A stretch of 64,000 nt of DNA from Ciona savignyi (GCA_000149265.1 CH003275.1:2070775-2134774); one strand, 5' to 3'; shown: positions 1-12,175, numbered from the stretch's first letter. The notes: a model not told the origin generated them from the sequence alone. Translations and numbers: made by a program.

Positions 1-762
1 GTTGATTACAATGGATATTATAATCACGGGCGCCGACTTCCGCCCTCGCCGCAATGTCTGTTTTATAATTACGCAAAAAAATTCCCTGCACATTTAAATA
101 ATTATCACATTAAATCGTCTAACCGCAGCGCCGCTTTTCCAGCGGTGTTTATTGCTTTGATCGGTGGTTTGACCTAGGGTTACAGTGACCTAGATTCAAT
201 ACAGGACCACCGATGCACTCCCGTTTTCCCCCACATTCTTCCTATTACTAACTATTAGCTAGAGAGAACAGTAGGCTAACATCGGTTAACGGTTAACGGT
301 TTTTTCTTTGATTAGCAGACACATAAATATTTGGTATATTCTTTCCGTATTGTTAATGCTGAGCTGCGTATTAACGACCATGCAATATTTTAGCGGGGGA
401 AGTAGTTAAACACTTAAACTCCTGGCTTAATCTTTTAGCTTTGTAAATCGTTAGTATCATAGTTCTATTCTAGTTAGTTCGAGGCATAGGGCCGATTGTG
501 ACGTCATAAAATTTCGCGCAACGGTAACATTTTACTGAAGTCGCCGCCTATGATTATAAGTATGTAATCACACTGACCAAAGAGGTAGTCAGCAGCAGCA
601 GGATTTTTTGACGATCTTGCCACTTTAACTCGAGTTTGCTTTTTAATATAGAATAGGATTCGATATTCTGGATTCGAAATAACTATTCTAGAATACCAAG
701 ATATTCTAGTTTGTGCATCCCTAGTCATAGTCAAGGTAAAAATAAAAGGAATTTACATGAAG
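1..762. other. Non-coding DNA left of the first visible EXOC3 exon
   Basis: No coding exon is supportable here. It is presumably an intron of EXOC3, since the first recognisable exon encodes a mid-protein segment. The stretch is AT-rich after the first 60 bases. A perfect cAMP-response-type palindrome (TGACGTCA) lies at about 499-506; its use is unknown. Confidence 0.5.
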
Positions 763-3700
763 GGCTGATATGAAGATGCAAGAACAAGAGTCTCACTCCG
801 GGTTTCTACCTCCTGGAAGACCCAAAAGATGGAGAGAAAAGTCAATGGAAACACTGAAGAGAGCTGTAGAGGACAGGTTGGTTTGTTAGTGCTGCACTGA
901 CCGGTTAGTTGTCAGTGTTTATCACTTACCGGTCAGTTGTCAGTGTTTATCACTGACCGGTCAATTTTCAGTGTTTATCACTGACCGGTCAATTTTCAGT
1001 GTTTATCACTGACCGGTCAGTTTTCTTTGTTGACTAGTTTTTTTGGGGGAATTCTTAAGCTGTAGATCATTGTTTTTATTAAACAACAATAGCAGTGACA
1101 TTGTTGATAAAATGTATTTATGGTCTTACCATAGTACAGTAGCTTTAAACAAGGGTCGTATTAATTTACTAACGGCCCTTAATTTTGAAGTTTTTTTTAT
1201 AAAGATAAGCCTAGACTAGCCTCATTCCTTTTCCCAATCTAGAGTTGAAAGTGACGTGTACGACACACGCGAACAAGACAAAATGTGGTTGGTCCGTCAT
1301 CTCGAAATATTGCGCAGAAGTGTCCTCGATGATTTACGAGTCGTCAAATTTCTCGGCGTGCCTTGCTTTCCACCGGTTTACAACATATTCGAACAGTTCG
1401 TCCACTGGTATCACATGGCTCTTTCAAACCATGTAAGTTGTACTCAATTTTTTTCTCAATTTGGGTGAAATTGTTATCTATTTGTATTTATTTATTTTTT
1501 GGCATAATTTACACTTTAGTTTAATATGATGGACATTTTAAAAAATTCTTTATACATTGTTTAAAATAATAAAAAAGAAGGTTAAAAAAGGCGTTAATAA
1601 TGTGCAAGTCTGCCCAACTGTTCCTCCTGCAAAAACAATAGATTTTTCATTGGCCATAGATATACTAAAACCCAAGAAATACTCTCAATTGAATCAAACA
1701 AGTAATCATCCAAGTGGCAAAAGTATGTTGAGTTTCAATAGGATTATTGATATCCAATTTTGTGTTATATAATGGATAACCATCAGATTGCCTCACGCTT
1801 ACAGTCGGGTTGCATTCCATATTTTTTTGTGTAAATCTGTTTTCAAATGATCCACTTTTAATCGAAACATCATGTACCAAATGCAACTGCTGTTAAGTAA
1901 ATGATCAGGGGCAACGTTAAAGGGAGGGAAAGCTGGAAGTTGAAACTGCTAAATAAAACTATCGAAATTAATTTTAGCCCAATCCTAAAACTAACTCTAA
2001 TGCCTTAATATTTATTTTAGTGTGAAGTTTTCCTCCTTCCCGCCTTCCCTCTTTCCCTCCGTTTAGTTTTCCTCAATGACCAGGGTAATTATCAAATAAA
2101 AAAATTGCCTGTTATGACATCTTTCCCCTAGCCTACACAACCATATTAATATGCATAAGGCATATGCAATCCAAAATTACCTTAGAATGTTACAGCTTAA
2201 ATATATTGTATCCTGGTTTCAACTGTTTTCCTACTTTATTAATTTTGCAGCTGCAAAGTTTAATCAGTGATGGATTGGAAGGCAACGAAATCATCTCCCT
2301 TCTCACCTGGCTTAATCAATACACAGGTATGTAGGATAGGTAAAATAGGATAAGATATTCATGTTTATCCCCATGAATGGGAAATGTAATGGGCGTTAGT
2401 TAACACATTTCAATTGTCAGATCACCTCGCGCCCACCGTCGGGTTACTGGAGCTATTGCAGTGTCCTGTGTTTGATTCAGACATTCCCTCAATTTGGTAC
2501 AATCCCATCATTCCACTGGGTTCTGGTAATAAGTTAAAAAAACCTTGATACTGCGTGTTCTCGAAGTTTTAAAACAACAGTATCACCTAATTTCTTGCCA
2601 ACATATTCTCAAAATTTACTTTGGATTCTTAAGACATCATTACTAAAGATGTCATGAAAATCGCATATTACAACACTTTACTAACTAATATTACTCTAAT
2701 ATGCAAATTACAACTTAACTGTTATGCTCCGCTGTGCCAGGTAAATATGCTTCACAATGTGTTACAAGTATGAATGTATAATACAGGTCCTGACTTAATG
2801 GGACACGTCGAGCTGGCTTCATCATTAGACACAAATAAACTGCCTCCCTTACTTGATGATTCTGTCAGCGAAAGCCTCATGCAAACGTGGGTTATTTGTG
2901 TGTTATGCATTTAACATCGTCCGTCGGGTTAGTCTGGTGGTTTAGGGGGTTGTCTTTTAGCTGAAGGGTTGCAGATACGAAACTGGTCATTAGCTAGTTG
3001 GTTTTGTCCTTGGGCAAGGCATTTAACAGAAATTTGCCTGAACCCAGCGGACTAATGGGTTTTACTAAATTGAAGGAACGTGTGAATCAAACACACTGCA
3101 AAAGCGCCGGTGACGCAGCGGTAGCCGCAAGATAATCTGACGATTGCCTTGGTTTTCCCATTGGACACAAAATTTTGGTTTAAAAAAACGACTCATCCCC
3201 CCGACACCTTATTCTCCTATTGCTCCTCAGGTATTTCGAAACAACGCACACCAACATGTTATCTTGGATGAGCAAGTCCTTGGAGCAAGATTCAGCTGAC
3301 TGGATGCGGGAAGAGGAGCCGGAGACGGATGTTGATGGATATCATCGGACTTCCCTCCCAGTGATCCTCTTCCAAATGATCCAGCAGACCATGCAGGTAC
3401 AGACTCATTATTTCGTCAATTTTAGTTCAGATTTTTAATCTTTTCAAATGACCAACATTCCATTAATTGGACTTTGTTTCATTATTTTGTTATGTTCGGT
3501 TCAGATTTTAATATATTTATATAGTTTTATATAGGACTGTACCCAATATTTCGTTAATTTCGGTTCAGATTTTAAATATTTTTAATTGACCAACATTTTA
3601 CATAGTTTTATATAGGACTGTAGGTAAATAGTCTTTTATATAGAACTGTAGGTAAATAGGTTAAAATAGAATACTCTTGTGATATCAGTTGGTGGGGAAA

Positions 3701-6700
3701 AGGATCCAGCAGACGATGCATGTTCAGTATTAGACTTTGTCATTCCATTATTTCGGTAATTTCAGTTCAGATTTTATATCTGTTTAATTGACCAACATTT
3801 CATATAGTGTAGGTAAATAGGTTAAAACAGAATAATCTTGTGATAACGGTTAGTAGGTAAATACTAAATAGGTTAAAACAGAATACCCGGTGATAACGGT
3901 TGGTGGGAAAAAGAATCCAGCAGACCACGAGGTTCAGTATTGGACTTTGTTCCATTATTTTGTCAATTTCAGTTTGGATTTTAAATCTTTTCAAATGACC
4001 AACATTCTATATAGTGTAGGTTAATAGGTTTAAACAGAATACCCCCTGTTTATTCTGCAGGTAAATGCAGGGTGTTTATATCACCGGCAATTGCTGTGTC
4101 TTGACTTCTTGACCTAATTATTATAACTTTTTGCGTTAATATGACAGCACCATGTACTTTGGTTATTTAAACCTGGATTTAGTGCATGCCTCTGTATATT
4201 AGGATCAAAACTTAAAAATTCGATTAGTTTGGTGGGTTAGTGTGTCGCCCTTTAGCTGATGGGTTGCAGGTCGCTAGCTAGTTGGTAAATCCCTGGTTAA
4301 GGCACTTTATGTACATTGCCTGAATCATGGGTTTTACCAAATTAAAGAAACATCTCAATCATACACAACACACTGCAATAGCTCCAGTAAGCCGACGGTG
4401 GACGCGAGATATCTAACGATTGCCCGTATGTTAACGCCAGTTGCATTTTCCCATTCAGGGGTATAAACAATAATATCCTATCCTGTACTATCCTAAGAAA
4501 CAAGTCTTAATTATACATGACTAAAAAAGTAAAAATGCATACCTTTTCTCTTTCTTAAACCACTTCAAGATTACTTACCCCCCATATTTGGATCCAGGTT
4601 GCGAAAACAATATCAGAAGCATTAAAGCAGAGAGTGTTTGGAGTTTGCATTGAAGAATTAAATAAATTTGTTCGTTCGTATGCTGGTAAGTGACCTTGCT
4701 ATAACTTGTGTGACCATATGATAAGCTTAACTCTTAACATTTTTATTTCGTCGGGTAACCTACATTTGTAGAACATGGGCAATAATTACTCCTGTGTGTT
4801 TTCAGTATAAATTCAATCTCACTATTGTTTAACAAAAAAAACTGGTAAATGGTTGGATTACTTACATAGGAATAAGAATTCTTCAAGTTAATTTATAGCA
4901 TTTTTGTACACATCTGAGTTTTTTAAATTTCTATCCTAATTTTTTTTTCCGAGTTGGATAATGGCTAAAGTGAACTTAAACACTTGTGCTAATATAGAAG
5001 TAATACAATCTGTTATTGCATCTTGATAATTCTCAACCTTACATCTGCCCACCAGAGGCGATAGTGAGCTACAAGGAGGAGCATTTTAAGGATCGGGAGT
5101 TACCACATTATTACACGCTGTATATGGTTGCTGCAACCAACAATTGTGAAGCGTTTGCTGATTTTGCACTCAAGGTAGATTAATTTAATCTTGATATTCT
5201 TAGGTTAAGGCGCATTATTAACCTAAGCTTCAATAACATAGACTTACATATTAGTTTACAAACTGAATTAGTGTTTCATTGAAAACATTGGCCCAGCTAC
5301 GGCAAAGGTAATATATTCCATTCTAAATTTAAACATAGGATAGGATATTCATGTTTATCCCTGTGAATGGGAAAACTAAGGGGTTTAACACATGGTCAAT
5401 CGTCAGATCACCTCGCACCCACCGTTGGGTTACCGGAGCTATTGCAGTGTGTTGTATAATTAAGCCATTCCTTTAATTTGGTAGAATCCATTTATCCGCT
5501 GGGTTCGTTACATACTATTAATATTATTACATGTTTTACTTACGCAAATGACAAATATAATCAACTTATTTGGTGTTTCTATTTTATTATAAATGTTCAA
5601 GCAAAAAGTTTTTACCATAGCTTATAAAAAGAAAGATGTAGTGAACCTATGACAACGCGTATCATTGCAGCAATATGCATAACTGTGTTTTACCACCAGC
5701 TGGAGAAAGAGAGCAGTGGCAACCAGGAAACCCAAGCAGAATTTGAATTACTGCAACTTGATCAAGATGGTGGGGAAAATCCCTTCAGTGAGAAAGCTAG
5801 CTTGTCTTTGCAGTAAGTCTAACATTCAAATAAGATTCACATCTTCTTGTTTTGTTTGAAGAACATTTTATTTACAGAATTTGAGAGTTGTCTTCTTATT
5901 GCATTAACAAAGCTAGTCAAAAAATAGAATTGATTTGATAACTATTAGATATTACTAGTTTAAAGCAATGTGTAGTATCTTGCTTCAGTGCACAATAATT
6001 CACATTATGTTCAAAAATAAATTTTCACTTTGCAGTTGTATAGGTTTATATACATATATATGTACTTTTATTCGCATCAACCAGGCAACTTAAAAATTAC
6101 ACGATAAAATTTGCCAGATCTATATATATATATATGCGCCATTTATACTCGGTGTTTGATTTATTGCGACTACCAAAGAAATTCTATCCTCAAATAACTT
6201 ACCTCGTATATGACAGGTCGGTTAGCCTAGCGGTTAATTGCGTCAACATTCAATCGAATGTTGCAGGTGCTGAACTGGTCGCTAACTAGTCGTTGTGTCC
6301 TTGGGCGAGGCACTTTACAGACATTGCCTGAACCCAGCGGATTAATGGGTTCTACCAAATTGAAGGAATGTGTGATGTGTCTATCATATACAACACACTG
6401 AAAGCTCTGGTAAACAGACGATGGACGCGAGGTGATCTAACGATCGCCCGTGTGTTAACCTCCTTGGTTTTCCCATTCACGGGGATAAACATGAATATCC
6501 TATCCTACCTTACAAGGTTTCGGAAGGAAATGACAAACGTTGCTCACGCCACCTGCGGATACTTGCTTGATGAGGTCTTTGTAGATTTAAAGGTAAATTG
6601 TGTATGGCAGACATCCATTTTCTTTATGTTGTCCCACAGATTAGTCTTGTGGTTTAGTGCATCGCCTTTCAGCCGAAGGGTTGCAGGTTCGAAACTGGTC

Positions 6701-9700
6701 CCTAACTAGTCGGTTGTGTCCTTGGGCAAGGCACTTAACTGACATTGCCTAAACCCAAGGATTAATGGGTTCTACTGAATTCAAGGAATGTGTGAATCAT
6801 ACACAATACACTGCAATAGCCCCAGTAACCCCATGGTGGGCGATGTGATCTAACGATTGCCTGTGTGTTAACCCCCTTGTTTTTCCCACTCACGGGGATA
6901 AACATGAATATCCTATCCTATGTTGCTGTGGTTACATCTGACCCAAATCCGTAAAGTTAAACCGCGAGTATTAAAACTAAGCAAAATACTTGTTATTACT
7001 CCGTTGAATAGTGAACTCTCAGTTTATCATTTATTTATTGTTGATGCTTTTTGTTTAAACATTTGCTTGATATTAACAATAAGGTGATTTGTGAATAATG
7101 ATACCATGTTTTATATATTTTTATGCTAAAAGTTTAAATTGTATCTGATATTTAGTTCAAAAACAGTTTTAATAAATATGGTCAATTACAACATACTATC
7201 TTTGTAAGCAAACCAACTGTATTCTCCCTTTTCAACTAAACATTTACACCATAGTTAACTTTTAAACCAACCAATCACAGTTTCCTAAACAATTTAAACC
7301 AACCAATCACAGCTTCCTTAACATTTTAAACCAACCAATCAAAGCATACTTAACATTTAAACCAACCAATCAAAGCATACTTAACATTTAAACCAACCAA
7401 TCAAAGCATACTTAACATTTAAACCAACCAATCACAGCCACACTTTGACTCCATATTCCAACGAGTTTGGTTGAACGATCGGACAGCCGTGGAGACCATT
7501 TGCGTCACGGTTGAAGATTATTACTCGGACTACGTCCACTTGAAGCCCCAGTTCTTCACATGGATTATGGAGCAGGCTGAAAGGAGGGTGGTGGTGGAGT
7601 ACTTGAGAGGGGCTCTCGGCAGGTGGGCATCAGGGGGGTGGGGGGTTTAGGATTCATGAATTGGTCTGCACCTTACCCAATATATGTTGTATTGATGTAT
7701 ACCCCAAAAATGTTGTTTTTTCCAAATTGCTCTGCCTGCATGCAAACATGTGTCAGCCCACACCATTTTAAAACTATTGTTTAAATAAATATGATATGTT
7801 GTGTCTGTAGGTATTTGGATGTATTTTATGTCTCTGAATACCAAAATTTGTTTTCTATTAACTATTTGCGCTGATATTTATTTTATGATGGCTTTAAATT
7901 TTCAACTCTTGGCACCAATTGTGTCACCATCACTTCTATTAAACAGATTTTTTCCTTTTATAACTTTTCACACTGTTTCAGACGAATTAAGCTGAGCAAT
8001 GCAGCCGACAGATTGAAAGCTGGTGAGAAATTGCTCCAGGAACAACAAATGTTGTCATCATTATTCGGCAGATTGGCTTCATCAAATGTAATTGACATAT
8101 TGGATTATTTTAGCCTAAAAACTAAAATTATTTTAGCTTAAAAACTTAAATTATTTTAGCTTAAAAACTAAAATTATTTTAGCTTAAAACTAAAATTATT
8201 TTTGACTAAATTTACCACACACTTGAATACTTTCATTAACTTGTTTGTAATATTTTTTATTTGACTAATTTTACAATGTTTTTGATGATATAATGAATAT
8301 TTTTTGACTATTTTACTGCCTATCTTACCACCTGCTATATGTGCAACCTAATGATATCCTCTTTCCACTGTAAAGATGTAATAATCTTTGCCTGAGGATA
8401 ATAGGTTTTCTATCATATCAGTTAAACTAGCCAAACACTAGCTTAAACAATTGAACAATGGTCACTAGGTGTCAATATGTTTGTAACGTGTAAGTAAAGC
8501 CAAGCGTACCACTTCAGCAAAAACAAGTGTGTGAAAGGTCAAAATTAAAATGGAAAAAACAATATTCCAATTAATGGCAGGTGCTGCTGAAAAAACCTAA
8601 TAAATATGAAGTTAAATATATATTGCACAGCATCAATCATATCAAAGCCATAATACTTTTACAAAAGATGTGATGAAGCCTAGTTTCCCACCCAACCTGA
8701 TTAAAATAAATCATACATTCCTTTGAAAACAAATAGATAATACAATAACCCGAGTAAAAATAAATTAACCAACCATCCTTTTAAAGACAAATTTTCACAA
8801 GATAGTAAGACTGGACCCTGTAACATATTTATTAGGGTATGTTTGTAACATATTTATTAGGGTAAGTTGTTACATGAATAACCCAAGTGGATATAAAGCA
8901 ACCATCCATCTATTTGGAGTTGAATTATTACAAGACAGTAATCCTGGACATCATGTAACGTATTTTGGTGGCTTGTATTGATAATGATTATTTATTATTC
9001 CATGATTCTGAGTTATTAAAAAGTCCTTAAAACTGTTTATAATAAAAAGTATATGAAAAAGAAGAAAAACCGCACATTTTACCCAACATAAATAAAATAT
9101 TCTGCCATGAAGTAGGTCCCACATAAAATACTTAAATGGATTTTTGTCCTCAGGTTCGCTCACCATGTGAGGCGCTCATACCCATAGCTGAAGTGATTAA
9201 ACTACAGGACAAGAGTATGATGCCTCTGGAGCTGTCGGTAAGATTTGCTGCTTTCTGAATCATTTATTGTTGTTTTTTTCATAAAAAGAGAGTGTAGTTT
9301 AGATTGGTTTATTTTTTGTTTCCACTATGAAAACACAAAGCAAGACGTTGGATGAAAAAATAAAAAATAAAACATAGGCGGCAAAATTACAGTTGTAACA
9401 TGTTTAAAATGCAATTGATTATTTACTTAAGTGTATTTAAACATGCAAACCTACCATGTAAAAATATAAAAATAAAAGGAAGATATAAACATTTATTTTT
9501 CGGTTTTATTTTATTTATATATTATTACATGTTAGGTTTGGCGGCATGTCTAAATACAACACTTAAACTTGAGGAAAACTAAAAAGAGATAAACCGAGAA
9601 GACAAGAAACTGCACACTAAAATTAATATTATGGCATTGGAGTTATTTTTTAACATGGGGTTAGAATTAGGGTTAGTTCTGGAGTTGAGATTAGTGTTTA

Positions 9701-11803
9701 GGGAAGGGTTAAAATTAATTTCCATAGTTTCGGTGAACAGTTTCCCTCCTTTCCTCCTTTCCGCTTTCCCTCCCTTTAGCGTTGCCAATTAAAATTTACA
9801 GAAGTGTGTGGTGCGTCAAGAACAGTTGCATTGTATCCTTGCTATTTTCTTCATTACTGCAATGAAAGCCCCAAATTTAAACCAACTAAAATAGAGTTAT
9901 ATTTAGTATTACCTATAATTGCCAATTAATTAATTCTGCAACTATATAAGGGATTATTTGACAGCATCAATAATTATCGCACTGCGTTTTTAATGATTAA
10001 AGCCACATTTACAACATAGTTGTGCTAAATTTGAATACTGGACTAAACAAAAAGTTATAACTACCAACTGTTTGTCGCAGCCAGTCTCGAGTTTAATTAC
10101 TTTTTATAAGATATAAATAAAAATTTACCAACTGTTCACCTCAATTCAACTGGATGAAGTAATTGTAAAACATCTGCCTGGTTTTAACACCCAATTTTCG
10201 ATAAATTGATTGAATGATATTTAAAATGAATTGCACTCAACTCAAAAATTTTAAAAATGAATTGCCTAAACTCAGTGGAATGAGGGTTCTACCAAATTGA
10301 AAGAACATGTGAATCATAGACAACATATTACAATAGTTCCGGTAACCCGACGGTGGGCGCACGTTTCCTTTTTTAGCATTAAATAAAAATTTGACAACTG
10401 TTCACCTCAATTCACCTGGATGAAGTAATTGTAATAACATCTGCCTGGTTTTAACACCTAATTTTCGATAAATTGATTTAATAAATTTATAATTAAAAAA
10501 TGCAATACCATAGGTCCAACCATCCGACAAAGCGGGTAATTCCCCTTTTTTAACGGCTGCTGTTGTCTCCCCTTTCATTCCAACTAAATATTATATGTTA
10601 TCAAACCGTCAACTAAAACTGGTGTTCTTGGTACAAATGTCTTATACAAATTGTATCGAACAGAATAAAATAAATATATGAAAAATATAAAAATTTATTG
10701 AAAAATATAAAAATACCAGTAAAACACCAGTGTTGTTTTAACTTTAGTTATTTTGAGCTGGTAGTTCTTTTGTGCAAAAACGATTGAATGTTACTAATGA
10801 TACTGAAAATTTGATACTATTAATCCAAACCCACGCTAAAGGTGAAGTCAATAATACAAAAATAGTAACCAGAAACTGCCCGACTAATTGTCATGTAGGG
10901 TTAGTGCGTAGCCTTTCAGCCAAAGGATTACAGTTTCTAAACTAGTCGCTTGCTAGTCGTTTGTGTCCGCGCGCAAGGCACTTAACAGACATTGCCTGAA
11001 CTCGGTTGAATGATGGGTTCCAGCAAATTGAAGAACCGTGTGAATCATAGACAATACACTGCAATAGCTCCGGTAACCCGACGGTGGGCGCACAACTGCA
11101 CATTAATCTGACAATTGTCAGTGAGTTAACCCTTGTGTTTTTCTATTCACAAGGATAACCAAAAATAGCCTATCAACTATCCTAGACGGTGGGCGCGAGG
11201 TGATCTGACGATTGCCTGTGAGTTAACGCCCCCTGTGTTTTCCCATTCACAGAAATAAACAAAAATATCCTATCCTATACTTGTAAGTTTGACTTCTATA
11301 TAACACACAGGGCTTGGTAAACAAATACAATGACGCATCAATTGAACAAATGCAAGCCTTACTCGCAATGAGGGGAGATTTCTCTGCATCAGAAGCAAAA
11401 GAGGTAATGTTGGAAAACTGTTAGTTCTACTCATTTTTTACTCCATTTTCATTTATGTGTTCCTTATTTTCTTTCTCACAATGTCTTGTGATCATTGTAC
11501 TTGTGTTTAAAACTAAAAGACGACTTTTTTTCATTGATTTTGCATAAAACTGTAATAAAAACTGTTTAAAACTACTTAAATGTAAAACTTGGAAGTCTAT
11601 CATTTGTTGCAATTTCATTTCATATATTTTTGCTTGCTTGTTCATTTCGTTGCATTCCTCATTTTGCCCCGCCCATTTTCTCGTCCAATCAGCTCACAGA
11701 TGAGTTGAAGTCTGAGCGCCGGGATTCCTATGACGCCGATGAGGCTGATCTGAGTCTATTTTCCAATATTGATTGTGCGCCGCCCACTGGATTTTTCAAA
11801 TAG
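763..11803 (+). CDS. EXOC3: Exocyst complex component 3 (Sec6), 3' 14 exons
   Basis: Sec6 is a core subunit of the exocyst, which tethers secretory vesicles to the plasma membrane. Exons read: about 763/776-876, 1243-1432, 2251-2326, 2787-2886, 3231-3396, 4598-4685, 5056-5174, 5700-5812, 6517-6592, 7438-7622, 7982-8087, 9154-9237, 11311-11403, 11693-11803 (stop TAG). All have AG/GT borders and matching phases, giving about 535 residues. Motifs shared with vertebrate EXOC3 as I recall it include GFLPPGRPKRW, DTREQDKMWLVRHLEI, NEIISLLTWL, ICVTVEDYYSDY, RRVVVEYLRGAL and IAEVIKLQD. About 210 N-terminal residues of a protein near 745 residues should lie left of the window. The start of the first visible exon is uncertain: an in-frame TGA at 758-760 forces an acceptor after it, yet no good pyrimidine tract precedes the candidate AGs. 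No clear AATAAA follows the stop. Introns carry SINEs and tandem repeats. Confidence 0.93.
893..1026. repeat. 28-bp tandem repeat, about 4.8 copies
   Basis: The ACCGGT-centred motif recurs at 901, 929, 957, 985 and 1013, a constant 28-bp period with few changes between units. It lies in the EXOC3 intron just after the exon ending at 876. Each unit holds the palindrome ACCGGT and the word CAGTGTTTATCACTG, so the array can form repeated small hairpins. Confidence 0.9.
1909..2075. mobile_element. MITE, GGCAACACTAAA family, copy A
   Basis: Ends read GGGCAACGTTAAAGGGAGGG and, at the right, CCCTCCGTTTAGTTTTCC, an imperfect terminal inverted repeat. Flanks ATGATCAG and ATGACCAG look like an 8-bp target-site duplication with one change, which suits the hAT superfamily. 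It has no coding capacity. Related copies lie at 9571, 11958 and 40763. Confidence 0.7.
2334..2530 (-). mobile_element. Composite CORE-type SINE, 5'-truncated
   Basis: The family consensus, readable from the full copies here, is a tRNA-like head with a B box (GGTTCGAAACT), a middle part with TGTGTCCTTGGGCAAGGCAC, a unique body (CTGCAATAGCTCCGGTAACC, GGGCGCGAGGTGATCTGACG) and a tail GGGATAAACATGAATATCC followed by TATCC repeats. This copy has the tail and body only and lies in an EXOC3 intron. It is probably the composite SINE called Cics-1 in Ciona; I recall that name from the literature and did not check it. Confidence 0.85.
2925..3177 (+). mobile_element. Composite SINE, near full length, tail eroded
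   Basis: The head, CORE-like segment (CCTTGGGCAAGGCATTTAAC) and body can be followed; the tail stops before the ATCCT repeats. It fills the EXOC3 intron between the exons ending at 2886 and starting at 3231. Confidence 0.85.
3378..4040 (+). repeat. Diverged direct repeats that include an EXOC3 exon end and donor
   Basis: The words ATCCAGCAGAC, TCATTATTTCG, GTTCAGATTTT and GACCAACATT recur in the same order at about 3379, 3703 and 3914, with partial blocks near 3470 and 3540. The first copy is the true end of the exon 3231-3396 with its donor; the others lie in the intron. Units differ by roughly 15-25 per cent by eye. Confidence 0.75.
4223..4497 (+). mobile_element. Composite SINE, diverged full copy
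   Basis: Head GGTGGGTTAGTGTGTCGCCC, body GCAATAGCTCCAGTAAGCCG and tail with TATCC repeats are present; part of the middle segment is shortened. EXOC3 intron. Confidence 0.8.
5336..5508 (-). mobile_element. Composite SINE, 5'-truncated
   Basis: Starts with AGGATAGGATATTCATG (tail in reverse) and runs to the GGGTTC of the middle segment; the tRNA-like head is absent. EXOC3 intron. Confidence 0.85.
6212..6510 (+). mobile_element. Composite SINE abutting an EXOC3 splice acceptor
   Basis: Full-length copy with head, middle segment, body and tail ATATCCTATCCTACC. The acceptor TTACAG-like site TTACAAG ends at 6516, six bases after the tail, so the pyrimidine-rich tail lies where the polypyrimidine tract of exon 6517-6592 must be. 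Confidence 0.9.
6634..6921 (+). mobile_element. Composite SINE, full length
   Basis: Head TTAGTCTTGTGGTTTAGTGC, B box GGTTCGAAACTGGTC, CCTTGGGCAAGGCACTTAAC and tail AATATCCTATCC all present. It begins 42 bases after the donor of exon 6517-6592. Confidence 0.9.
7264..7437 (+). repeat. 31-32-bp tandem repeat with CCAATCA, six units, ending in a splice acceptor
   Basis: AAACCAACCAATCA starts at 7264, 7296, 7328, 7359, 7390 and 7421. The last unit reads CCAATCACAG and supplies the AG acceptor of the EXOC3 exon starting at 7438. The first two units carry the same CAATCACAG; the middle three read CAATCAAAG. Confidence 0.92.
8104..8205 (+). repeat. 23-bp AT-rich tandem repeat
   Basis: ATTATTTTAGC recurs at 8104, 8127, 8150 and 8173, then ATTATTTTTG at 8195. 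It lies just inside the EXOC3 intron that follows exon 7982-8087. Confidence 0.88.
9571..9789. mobile_element. MITE, GGCAACACTAAA family, copy B
   Basis: Left end GAGGAAAACTAAAAAG, right end CTCCCTTTAGCGTTGCC, with the family's internal GGGTTAGAATTAGGG-like stretch. EXOC3 intron; no coding capacity. Confidence 0.65.
10265..10365 (+). mobile_element. Composite SINE, internal fragment
   Basis: Holds only the stretch from CTCAGTGGAATGAGGGTTCT to CCCGACGGTGGGCGCACG. EXOC3 intron. Confidence 0.75.
10879..11280 (+). mobile_element. Composite SINE with duplicated 3' part
   Basis: A full copy runs to about 11185. The segment from GACGGTGGGCGC to the ATCCT tail is then repeated (11186-11280), either a second truncated copy or an internal duplication. 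It ends about 30 bases before EXOC3 exon 11311-11403. Confidence 0.82.
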
Positions 11804-11957
11804 AGTGAGTTGACGGGACAAGAGTTGATTTCATTTTCATTTTTGCATGTTCAAGCATTTTGTTTTATTCAGTTTAATGTACTTTTCCTCGTTTTAACTT
11901 ACTAGCAATCCACAAAAGTCATTTTTTCGTTTGTGGTAGTGTTCCAAATGGTTTAAC

Positions 11958-12170
11958 GGGGAGAAAACTAAAAGTAGGGAAAGCGGGGAGGAGAAAAGGA
12001 GAAAAACCGCATGTTAAAATGAAGATTATGACATTAAAGTTAGTTTAAACATGGGGTTGGAGTTAGGATTAGTTCTGGGGTCGAGATTAGTGTTTAGGGG
12101 AGGGTTTAAATTAGTTTCTGTAATTTGAGCATTTTCCCTCCTTCCCTCTTTCCCTCCTTTTAGTGTTGCC
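11958..12170. mobile_element. MITE, GGCAACACTAAA family, copy C
   Basis: Left end GGGGAGAAAACTAAAAG, right end CTCCTTTTAGTGTTGCC; imperfect flanking duplication GTTTAACG / GTTAAACG. It lies just downstream of EXOC3 and directly before a tRNA-like SINE. Confidence 0.7.
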
Positions 12171-12175
12171 GTTAA

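Noticed and set aside
6051-6135. Runs of TATATA as a possible promoter
   Set aside because: Simple AT repeat inside an EXOC3 intron with no other promoter sign.
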